Under the pieces are notes generated by a model that had not been told where the DNA came from, made no database searches, and worked only from the letters and a program-made list of their open reading frames with translations. From Vicingus serpentipes (lineage in GTDB: Bacteria; Bacteroidota; Bacteroidia; Flavobacteriales_E; Vicingaceae), in assembly GCA_024103385.1 (NCBI GenBank), contig JAGFIT010000022.1:1-64000 (forward strand): a DNA stretch of 64,000 bases, read 5' to 3'. Every line of letters begins with the position of its first letter. The first letter of the stretch is position 1. A program made the translations under genes and the position numbers. This document shows positions 56,001 through 62,208 of the stretch, piece by piece.

Positions 56001-56613
56001 TCGAATAATATAAAGAATCTCCATCTATGTCTAAAGCCCCATTATTAAAACAGTAAGGTTGTCCCACACAAATAAAAGGAACTGGTTTATTCGTAAATGT
56101 AGGTGTGTTATTACAAGGAAAATCAAGTGTATTTATTGTTGACTGAATGTACATGTTTTGTCCGCCAGGGTTATTAATTGTTTGAATAGCATTATTCCTA
56201 CAACACAAGCGATAACCTACAACCCAATCGTTACAAGGCTGAAGTGTTACTATCGCAGAATAAATGTATTCTTGAACACCAGGATTAGAACCTCCTGTGC
56301 ATCTACTTGATGCACTTGGGCAAATCGGTGTTACTTCTACCCCAGTACCAGGTATTTTATTTAGTGTTACATTTTGGTTAATTCCACAAGACGCTGAGGA
56401 ATAAGTCACGCTCGCAGAGTTGGGAGCGTTAACTCCAGCACAATCTCGATACAGAGACAATCTTATTTCGTATTGATTTCCACCTAAGCATTTTATCGTA
56501 ATATCTCCTCCTTGTACGTGTGTTGCGTATGAGTTAACGCTTAGAAGCCCTAAAAAAAGAAATAAAAATGCTTTAAACAGTAATGAATAAAATATTTTTA
56601 GTTTATGGGGCAT
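50014..56613 (-). CDS. Giant SprB-repeat adhesin with a gliding-motility C-terminal domain
   Basis: This 2199-residue surface protein has a signal peptide (ending about residue 30, SYATHVQGGDITIKC) and a conserved N-terminal domain of about 380 residues with many cysteines (CNDWVVGYRLCCRNNAI). About twenty repeats of about 80 residues follow. Most are SprB type (GGTAPYTYLWSNGxxT, xLxxGTYTVTVTDxNGC); four near the end are a different Ig-like form (SPLPIKYVVTVNDGCSSPAYDT) found in pairs. Two PKD-like domains and the CHU_C domain (FIPNSFTPDGDGINDGF, IFDRWGELFFET) end it. It resembles F. johnsoniae SprB, the mobile gliding adhesin, but is shorter. It starts the operon. Confidence 0.93.
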   Translation of the reverse strand: MPHKLKIFYSLLFKAFLFLFLGLLSVNSYATHVQGGDITIKCLGGNQYEIRLSLYRDCAGVNAPNSASVTYSSASCGINQNVTLNKIPGTGVEVTPICPSASSRCTGGSNPGVQEYIYSAIVTLQPCNDWVVGYRLCCRNNAIQTINNPGGQNMYIQSTINTLDFPCNNTPTFTNKPVPFICVGQPYCFNNGALDIDGDSLYYSMTEPLHNVGVPVTYTVPYSSTNPLSTSLPITFNPATGDICVTPDQIQVTVFAVLVQEYRNGVLIGSIRRDIQVRTIPCSNNNPYLNGINNTGSYSLSECVGNPINFDIPSFDADAGDNLTLTWNNGIAGGTFTPGTGNRPTANFSWTPTQADIRSTPHCFTVTVQDDNCPYQGSQTYAFCITVGGVTTTTTSSNANCNASNGRADVLVTSGIGPFTYLWSTGGTTDWQNGLSGGSYNVTTTDSLGCSVTDTIIVGVNPGGNARITSYTDVLCNGANDGKITAALTGPAIVPPFTYIWTPAVAGNTPTASGLAPGTYLVEITDSQGCSDTISQTITEPTPLSTSVTPIHVGCFGASTGSVSAIGIGGTAPYTYLWMPGGYTSDNISSLPVGTYTVTVTDDNGCTTSGSAVIDQPDELQISSTVVNANCGQADGSASVTGSGGFPTYSWSWSDGQTGPNASNLASGTYIVTITDLNFCTKTAPVTITDNAGPVAGLKIVNNVSCSGGSNGNIYTTISGGTTPYTYLWSNGQTTPTAVNLPIGVYSLTVTDANGCSAVVDTTITEPPLLNGNIIGTNPICFGGSTGSVSMNPVGGVPPYTYLWAIPGNPTTASVNNLTAGTYTVTVTDANGCNINRSVTLNNPPTVTTTIAKTNALCQGSCDGVAVAIVGNGQAPYTYTWNDPLNQTRDTAKFLCAGTYTVNIVDNNGCTSQAVTTINEPTQLVSNISSKGNLVCYQECIGFAQVTASGGTAPYSYSWSNGDTVTTATNLCAGTYTSTVTDANGCTSIINVIITQPTELIATVTGTDIKCNGICDGTGNIAFSGGTAPYSFVWMPGLQTTNNPVDLCPGQNIAEITDANGCSVTDTITLIESLPILITVQSTNVSNCGQANGGACVTPSGGLPPYSYVWNDSAVSNTSCIANVLAGTYSVDVTDAVGCLRTEVVNINDLSAPTLTIDGHTDLLCYGDTNGTATTTITGGVTPYTILWTPDNQTVQNPTNLKGGTHTMTVIDSAGCSVSQSVTVLEPPKINLVITSHTDVSCFNACDGTTNASAIGGTGALSFLWDDPLTQSTANAIDLCDGDYMVTVTDDNNCQVKDSVIITQPDELVIDSNSFEHLKCFQDNTGSIFVSVTGGTPFYIFNWTPNVSSAPTANTLAAGNYALQVVDQNGCTTDENWVLTEPPLLTGNPSFEDATCSMNNGNASITVSGGTLPYSYQWNDPGLQTTAVAASLFAGNYTVNVVDNNGCSITENYTITDSPGPEIDSVTSTPVLCYGGSTGTASVYLTNGTGTPPFTYAWAPTSQIFQNISGLSKGIYSVIVTDSNGCTAGGNIAVDEPVLLELEVSDGITICHGDTAQIYGQATGGTLPYTYTWTGGPPLSGPGVHDVFPTTTTTYIVDVTDANNCAAGPLSITVTVTDPLVVAATDIAICDGDSGTISASSLGGNGDPHTYSWDNGVNTASQLVGPSFSPLPIKYVVTVNDGCSSPAYDTSYVTVYNNPIIDSISVVDVLCYGGNTGRANVYMNTTVGQAPYIYDWGFVSQGNTTITGLMKGNYSVVVTDNNGCSVTDSITVNEPDLMVLTVFGDSICYGDTATMSASVIGGISPYTYSWGGVTATGPGPHQVSPTITTFYSVGAVDANGCNVAPQNVRVKVGPPLSITASDATVCGGDNALINAIPQGGSGTYTYSWDNGVNTQGQTVSTNLNDSLLTFIITLNDGCSSPAYDTAYVFVKPAPSGAILAYPKEGCSPLDVLFEAVSSNVSRYYWNFGDNTPISSTALDSVHHTYIKHGWFDVSLLIVSLDGCSTIVDSMDYIHVFPQPIADFVMTPNPTTIVDNTIQFKDKSYFEIGTSFNIVSWEWDFGGLAISLKQHPEYTFPVVAGTHVIQLEVVDINGCKDTITKLLMIKEDWALFIPNSFTPDGDGINDGFGPKGYGILDDNYTFLIFDRWGELFFETHTKFEPWDGTYKGSIVEEEVYVWHLFFRDVHGEDHAKIGRVTLIK

Positions 56614-56648
56614 AATGGGGTAAAATTTAATTATTTCAAAAACGCCTA

Positions 56649-56679
56649 CAAATGTAAAACATTAACCTAGAAACCACAA
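56649..56679 (-). promoter_or_regulatory. Consensus promoter for the adhesin operon
   Basis: On the minus strand TTG (56679-56677), 20 bp, TACATTTG (56656-56649): a perfect match to the Bacteroidota consensus. The start would be near 56642, about 30 nt before the ATG of the giant adhesin. The five minus-strand genes after it, to 45295, are spaced 17-bp overlap to 81 bp with no terminator seen among them. Confidence 0.85.
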
Positions 56680-56806
56680 TTATTCCACGGAATCTCTATA
56701 CTATTTAGACGGAAAATTCACAATAAAGTTGCCAAAAGCATAAAAAATAATACCTCAATAACTTCCCTTTATAAAAAATTAGGAATTGATTAATGAACAA
56801 GAACCC

Positions 56807-57256
56807 TTATTGATAAAGTTCTTTGTCAGCGGCACTCCAGGCTGTAATTCCTCCCAACAAATTATAGACTTGTAGAAAACCCTCCGCTTGCAATTGTTTA
56901 GCCGCTTCTGAACTTCTTCCTCCAGCTTTGCAATACACATAAACCGGTTTTTGCTTATCTAGCTTACTAATCTGACTTTTAAAATCTTGATCATAAAAAT
57001 TAATTTTTATAGCTCCTTTGATTATTCCAGAACTCCATTCTTCTGGAGTTCTTACATCCAACACTTGCCCTTCTCCCTTTTCAATAAGAGCTGCAAATTT
57101 TTCAACATCAACATTTTCAATTTTTGCATCAATTTGCTTTGGTGAATTATTTGATATGCTAGTTGTGTGCTCTGTGTCTTTTTGTTTGTTGGTATTTGAG
57201 CAACCCATTATTGAGATTGACCCTGCTAGTAGAATAATAAAAAATATTTCTTTCAT
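56807..57256 (-). CDS. Rhodanese-domain lipoprotein
   Basis: This 149-residue lipoprotein starts at the ATG at 57256. A longer frame from 57388 puts 44 unlikely residues before the signal peptide. The lipobox is IMGC. Residues about 55-149 are a rhodanese domain with catalytic Cys109 in YCKAGGRSSEAAKQL, and VLDVRTPEEWSSGIIKGAI before it. It should act at the cell surface or in the periplasm on a sulfur or arsenate-type substrate that is unknown. A -7 box TATTTTTG (57328-57321) lies 65 bp upstream. Confidence 0.9.
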   Translation of the reverse strand: MKEIFFIILLAGSISIMGCSNTNKQKDTEHTTSISNNSPKQIDAKIENVDVEKFAALIEKGEGQVLDVRTPEEWSSGIIKGAIKINFYDQDFKSQISKLDKQKPVYVYCKAGGRSSEAAKQLQAEGFLQVYNLLGGITAWSAADKELYQ

Positions 57257-57431
57257 GTTAAAATCGTAATTATTAATGTTGGTAACTTCTTTTTTTTGAA
57301 TTTTAAGCTTGGCTTCATCGCAAAAATAAGAAAAAAGTATAGTTAATTCGATATGTTCAACAATCTCTAAGTTAGTTGTACAGGACATATTATTTATTTT
57401 TGTATTAGACTTATAATCAATATGTTAATCC

Positions 57432-57506
57432 AGGTTTGTTTTTCTTAGAAAACAAACCTTAATAGCAAATGAGGTTTGTAAACATATCGTGGTTCTGTTA
57501 TCTTCG
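57432..57506 (+). promoter_or_regulatory. Palindromic operator and promoter before the secreted hydrolase
   Basis: AGGTTTGTTTT (57432-57442) and AAAACAAACCT (57449-57459) form a perfect 11-bp inverted repeat around TCTTAG. A third AGGTTTGT occurs at 57472-57479, and its TTTG (57475-57478) sits 20 bp before TATCTTCG (57499-57506), a -7 box with one mismatch. A regulator bound here would touch the -33 box. The 270 bp between 57257 and 57526 hold nothing else I recognise. Confidence 0.5.
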
Positions 57507-57526
57507 GATAGACTAAAGCTTTTGCT

Positions 57527-59962
57527 ATGAAGAATTTAATTCCCCAATGGATCCTTTTTTTTACTCTCACTGTTTTACAAGTTTCAAGTTTTGCACAATC
57601 TTCAAAAGAACATGAAGCACAATCAAATATGGACACCACAGCAAAACATCATTGCACTGTTGGATATGCAATGGGAAATGCTGTAAATGATGGAAGAGCC
57701 ATCATTTGGAGAAATTACGATTGGGACAACGCTCCCCATGTTACCAACTTAATAGACAACAATTATGAAACTTGGTTAAACAACTGGGGAACTTATAGAT
57801 GGATTGGTACTTCTCAAGAATCGTGGTTTGTCTTCGGAGGACTTAATGAAAAAGGGTTAGGTTGCTTTAACTCACTATTACTTGATTTTGCGACTGAAGG
57901 AAATTATAACATGGGAAACTACCGGCCACAGGCATGGATATTGGCTAACTGTAAAACAATTGCAGAAGTAAGACAAGGCATTCAAGAACAAATTGACTTT
58001 AATAATGGAGCTGGAGGAGTTGATCATGGCTGGAACTGGGGCCCAACAAACAACAGTCCAGCATTAAGCTTAGTGGTAATTGACGCTAACGGACAAACAT
58101 CCTTGTTTGAAATAGCAAAAACATTTTATTATGAATATGATCCTACAACAACTAACAGGCTCAATCAGTTTCCAATTCAAGTAGGAGCCAGGGCTAATGA
58201 ACCACATCGAAACACAGACCATACAGACACTCCTGGAACAGATTATCAGGCAACAGGAGGAAGACGTTATTATGAGGCTAGAGATCATTTATTACAAGAA
58301 GCAACAGATGGAGATTTTCTCAGTATACAGGAAGTAATGGATACTGTCTCCCGATGGGGAAATCCAGGGTATGATGGTTCATATACAAACTGTTTAAACA
58401 GTAATTACTCAACAATGGATGCTACCATTATATGGGGTGCAGCAGCTGGAGAAGATCCAAGAACCGCAACTCTTTTTATTGCTCTAGGCAATCCTGATTA
58501 CAGTGCTTTTGTTCCTGTGTGGCCAACCACAGGAAGTATGTTAAGTGATCGTCTCAATAAAACCACTTCACAAGGAATAGGTAGTAAGGCGACCGACCTT
58601 TACGGAAAACGTGTTGACATCAATTATGATGATTATATCAATACATTTTTTACAGGTATGGAAGAAAACTTTCGAGAAGTAGTGACAGATGTTCGTGAGT
58701 ATTGGAACACCAATGGTTTTGATGTGAATATGGCAGATGCGATTACAGATGAAGCAGCAGAGACCGTATATCAAGCACTAGTTAGTTTAAATGTTGGAAG
58801 CGGATACAATCTAAATCCTACACCAACGTTAACTGCAATTAATACCACTATAACTAACTTTGATGTTGATTTTACCGCAACAAGTAGTGATGATGGAGCC
58901 ATAACATCCTTTTCTTGGGATTTTGGTGATGGAACAACGAGCTCCCTTTCTTCTCCGAGCCATATGTATACTAATGCTGGCTCTTACTTGGTTCGAGTTA
59001 CAGTAGAAGATAATGACGGCTCTAGAAATACCAAATGGAAATTCATAGATGTTCCAAATACAACAACTTGTAGTGCCCCAACTGTACCAACAATAACTTA
59101 TGATCCCACAACAATATGTAATGGAAATGATGCAACATTATCCATTTCAGGAAACTTAAATGATGCCACAGAATGGAAAATATATACAGGATTATGCGGA
59201 GAAACAGAAGTAGGGTCAACTACTAATGATAGCATAATTGTTTCACCTGCTTCTCCAAGCACAACTTATTATGTTCGAGGAGAGGGTGGTTGTGTAACAC
59301 CAAGTTCTTGTGGTAATGTTACTCTTAATGTTCTTTCTGCATTAACAGGCACAGATGTACAAACCGGCTGTAATAATTATATATGGATAGACGGAAATAC
59401 ATACACCTCAAGTAATAATACAGCAACTCATATCTTAACAGCAACTAATGGTTGTGATTCGGTAGTTACATTAAATTTAACAATTACTACAGTTGACACA
59501 TTGGTTACAAATACATCACCTCCCACTTTAACTGCCAATCAATCTGGAGCCAATTACCATTGGTTGGACTGTAATAACAATAATGCTGTAATTTTTGGAG
59601 AAACCAACCAAAATTATACTCCAACAAGTAGTGGAAGTTATGCAGTAGAAGTTACCAATGGAAGTTGTATCGATTCTTCAGCTTGTTACAATGTTGTTGT
59701 TTCAAGTGTTGTAGTCCCTAGTTTATCTAAACCAGATGTTCATCCAAATCCAACGAAAAGCGTGATTAATATTACCCTAAACAGCCGTAGCGGGAATGTA
59801 AACTACCTGCTGTCCACAATTGAAGGGAAAATAATTAAGCAAGAACAAGGTATAACCGATGATTATTTTGTTATTGATTTAAGTAAAGAAAGTAAAGGAG
59901 TTTATTTGTTGCAAATAAGAGATAACCAATCAAAGAAAATATACAAGATTATTAAAGAATAA
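57527..59962 (+). CDS. Secreted Ntn-hydrolase-like enzyme with PKD and T9SS sorting domains
   Basis: The 811-residue protein has a signal peptide (residues 1-24). Cys43 in HHCTVGYAMGNAVNDGRAIIWRNYDWD is followed by the Arg/Asp pattern of N-terminal-nucleophile hydrolases (choloylglycine hydrolase, C45 and C69 peptidases). The catalytic domain runs to about residue 420. A PKD domain follows (SFSWDFGDGTTSS, about 460), then Ig-like modules (about 515-725) and a T9SS type A tail (HPNPTKSVINITL). The bond it cuts is not known. The short stretch 25-42 may be removed to free the nucleophile. Confidence 0.8.
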   Translation: MKNLIPQWILFFTLTVLQVSSFAQSSKEHEAQSNMDTTAKHHCTVGYAMGNAVNDGRAIIWRNYDWDNAPHVTNLIDNNYETWLNNWGTYRWIGTSQESWFVFGGLNEKGLGCFNSLLLDFATEGNYNMGNYRPQAWILANCKTIAEVRQGIQEQIDFNNGAGGVDHGWNWGPTNNSPALSLVVIDANGQTSLFEIAKTFYYEYDPTTTNRLNQFPIQVGARANEPHRNTDHTDTPGTDYQATGGRRYYEARDHLLQEATDGDFLSIQEVMDTVSRWGNPGYDGSYTNCLNSNYSTMDATIIWGAAAGEDPRTATLFIALGNPDYSAFVPVWPTTGSMLSDRLNKTTSQGIGSKATDLYGKRVDINYDDYINTFFTGMEENFREVVTDVREYWNTNGFDVNMADAITDEAAETVYQALVSLNVGSGYNLNPTPTLTAINTTITNFDVDFTATSSDDGAITSFSWDFGDGTTSSLSSPSHMYTNAGSYLVRVTVEDNDGSRNTKWKFIDVPNTTTCSAPTVPTITYDPTTICNGNDATLSISGNLNDATEWKIYTGLCGETEVGSTTNDSIIVSPASPSTTYYVRGEGGCVTPSSCGNVTLNVLSALTGTDVQTGCNNYIWIDGNTYTSSNNTATHILTATNGCDSVVTLNLTITTVDTLVTNTSPPTLTANQSGANYHWLDCNNNNAVIFGETNQNYTPTSSGSYAVEVTNGSCIDSSACYNVVVSSVVVPSLSKPDVHPNPTKSVINITLNSRSGNVNYLLSTIEGKIIKQEQGITDDYFVIDLSKESKGVYLLQIRDNQSKKIYKIIKE

Positions 59963-60113
59963 CATTTGGGTATATATAATGAGGAACAATACAGCTTATC
60001 TATTTTTAAGTTAGGAATGCAACAATAACTCTGTTTTGTTGTCAGAAAATTAACAAAATATGAAGATTTTTTTGTAAATTGTGCTTCTACACTGCTAACT
60101 AAACTACATTAAC

Positions 60114-62138
60114 ATGAAAAAAATCTATCTAACTTTATTTTTAATTACTTCCTTTTTTACGTCTCAGCTATATAGCCAATGTATGGAAGTTCCTGTTTCT
60201 CAACAAGAAATGATAAATACCTCTCATGCAATTATTGAAGGAGAAGTTATTTCAAAAACTTCTTTCTGGGATAGTAGTCATGGAAATATTTATACTGAAA
60301 ATACCGTTAAAGTTTATAAGGTGTTTAAAGGAAATATTAATAGTTCTACTATTAATATCCTCACTTTAGGAGGACAAGTAGATGACGTTCTTCAAAAAGT
60401 GGAACCAAGTCTTCAGTTAAGAAGTGAAGCACTTGGAGTATTCTACCTTCAACAAGAGCCTGCCTCAAGCAACATAATATCTACTCCATACACCCCTACT
60501 AACGGATCGCAAAGTTTCATTAAGTATAATTTAGAGGAAGAGACTGCTTCAACAGCATTTGTATCCTACCAAAGTATTGAAGATGTATATAATACTATAC
60601 AAAATATCACCAACACTCCATTTCAAACAATTCAAAAATTGAAGAAGGATAACTCTACCCCAACAGAAACAAAAGCTGCTCCATCTATAAGTAACTTTAC
60701 TCCCACTACAATTACTGCAGGAACAAAAAGCGTTCTTACTATTAACGGAAGTGGTTTTGGCGCTACAAGAGGTAGTGGCGACTATGTTTCCTTTTATGAT
60801 GCTGATGACGGAGGAAGTACTTGGTTAAACGTTACTGATGCATGGCATTATGTATCTTGGTCTGATAGTCAAATAAAAATATACGTGCCTAATGGTGCTG
60901 GAACGGGAAAAGTAAGAGTAAGAAACACTACCAACGTCACAAGTGCTGCAACCTTAACTATAAGATATAATAAAATGACAGCCGACCAAGAAAGTAATTC
61001 ATGGGAAACAGATCTAATTAATAACAATGGATCTGGAGGGTACCAGCTACTATTGCATCCTGAAATAGAGAATGTTAGTTCTAAAAAAAATTCATTTATG
61101 AGAGCTCTAGAAAAATGGAGATGTGCAACTTACGTTAATTTTTCTTTAGGCACTACTTCTGTGGATGTTGTTTCTAGAGACGGGGTTGATGTGGTGCGAT
61201 TTGATAACGGTAGTGAACTTCCTTCATCAACATTGGCTAGAACCAACTCTTGGTGGAGCGGATGTAAATCAGGAGGTGTATGGAATTGGTATTTGGATGA
61301 AGTGGATATGTCCTTTAACGATAATATTAACTGGGAATATGGCCCTGCCAACCCATCGGGTAGTGAATACGATTTTGAATCCGTTGCTCTTCACGAATTA
61401 GGTCATGCTCATCAATTAGGGCACACTATTGGAAACAGCCTTGTAATGCATTGGAGTACTAGTACCGGACAAACACGAAGAAATTTAAATACTGAGGCTA
61501 TTGACGGGGGGAATTATGTTATGAACCTTAGTACTGCTAATGGAATTTGTGGTCCCACTGAAATGGTTCCCTTAAATTCATCAAATTGCACATTTGCAAC
61601 AGCTGTTCCTGTTGCCAATTTTGTGGCTGATAAAACAACCGCATACACGGGAGAATGGATTACTTTTACTGATTTAAGTACAAACTCTCCAACTTCTTGG
61701 GCTTGGACTACAGGAGGAGCTGTTCCTTCTGCTCCTGCAACACAAAATCCTCAAGTACGTTATTTTACAACTGGTTTAAAAACGGTGACTTTGTGCGCGT
61801 CTAATTCTTTAGGACAAGATTGCATGACTAAAACCAATTATATAAATATTATTAATAACACTACTGATGTAGCAATTATTACCAACGATTTACATATTAA
61901 CTTGTTCCCTAATCCTATGCGTGATCAACTAACACTTAGTTTTAATAATAAATCATCAAAAAATGTGGTAGTTAATGTATTAAATGTAATAGGGGAAACA
62001 ATCTATCAAGAGAACTTAAATAACATAATGAATGGTGATTATAAAATAGACCTTAGCACACAACCAAATGGTGTTTATTTTGTAATGCTAACTATTGATC
62101 AAGAATTGTACACCAAAAAAATTGTATTAAGTAAATAA
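60114..62138 (+). CDS. Secreted zinc metalloprotease with IPT/TIG, PKD and T9SS sorting domains
   Basis: This 674-residue protein has a signal peptide (residues 1-22). An N-terminal domain spans about 22-195, an IPT/TIG domain about 195-285 (ISNFTPTTITAGTKSVLTINGSGFG) and a protease domain about 290-490. The zinc motif is HELGHAHQLGH (427-437), with VMHW as the Met-turn. A PKD-like unit (about 520-590) and T9SS tail (FPNPMRDQLTLSF) follow. The zinc motif has Gln where the usual HExxHxxGxxH has Gly. It resembles M10-type or matrixin-like enzymes but I cannot name a subfamily. Confidence 0.85.
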   Translation: MKKIYLTLFLITSFFTSQLYSQCMEVPVSQQEMINTSHAIIEGEVISKTSFWDSSHGNIYTENTVKVYKVFKGNINSSTINILTLGGQVDDVLQKVEPSLQLRSEALGVFYLQQEPASSNIISTPYTPTNGSQSFIKYNLEEETASTAFVSYQSIEDVYNTIQNITNTPFQTIQKLKKDNSTPTETKAAPSISNFTPTTITAGTKSVLTINGSGFGATRGSGDYVSFYDADDGGSTWLNVTDAWHYVSWSDSQIKIYVPNGAGTGKVRVRNTTNVTSAATLTIRYNKMTADQESNSWETDLINNNGSGGYQLLLHPEIENVSSKKNSFMRALEKWRCATYVNFSLGTTSVDVVSRDGVDVVRFDNGSELPSSTLARTNSWWSGCKSGGVWNWYLDEVDMSFNDNINWEYGPANPSGSEYDFESVALHELGHAHQLGHTIGNSLVMHWSTSTGQTRRNLNTEAIDGGNYVMNLSTANGICGPTEMVPLNSSNCTFATAVPVANFVADKTTAYTGEWITFTDLSTNSPTSWAWTTGGAVPSAPATQNPQVRYFTTGLKTVTLCASNSLGQDCMTKTNYINIINNTTDVAIITNDLHINLFPNPMRDQLTLSFNNKSSKNVVVNVLNVIGETIYQENLNNIMNGDYKIDLSTQPNGVYFVMLTIDQELYTKKIVLSK

Positions 62139-62161
62139 CCTAAAAAACTCTTAGGTAAAAG

Positions 62162-62193
62162 AAAAGGCATTCTTGCAAACAAGAATGCCTTTT
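62162..62193. terminator. Bidirectional terminator between two T9SS-cargo genes
   Basis: AAAAGGCATTCTTG (62162-62175) and CAAGAATGCCTTTT (62180-62193) pair perfectly over 14 bp around loop CAAA. T runs follow on both strands. It serves the metalloprotease gene from the left and the right-edge gene from the right. Confidence 0.9.
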
Positions 62194-62208
62194 TCGTAAT
62201 CTTATAAA

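Noticed and set aside
57257-57388. Longer start for the rhodanese lipoprotein
   Set aside because: It would put 44 residues before a complete signal peptide with lipobox; the ATG at 57256 is better.
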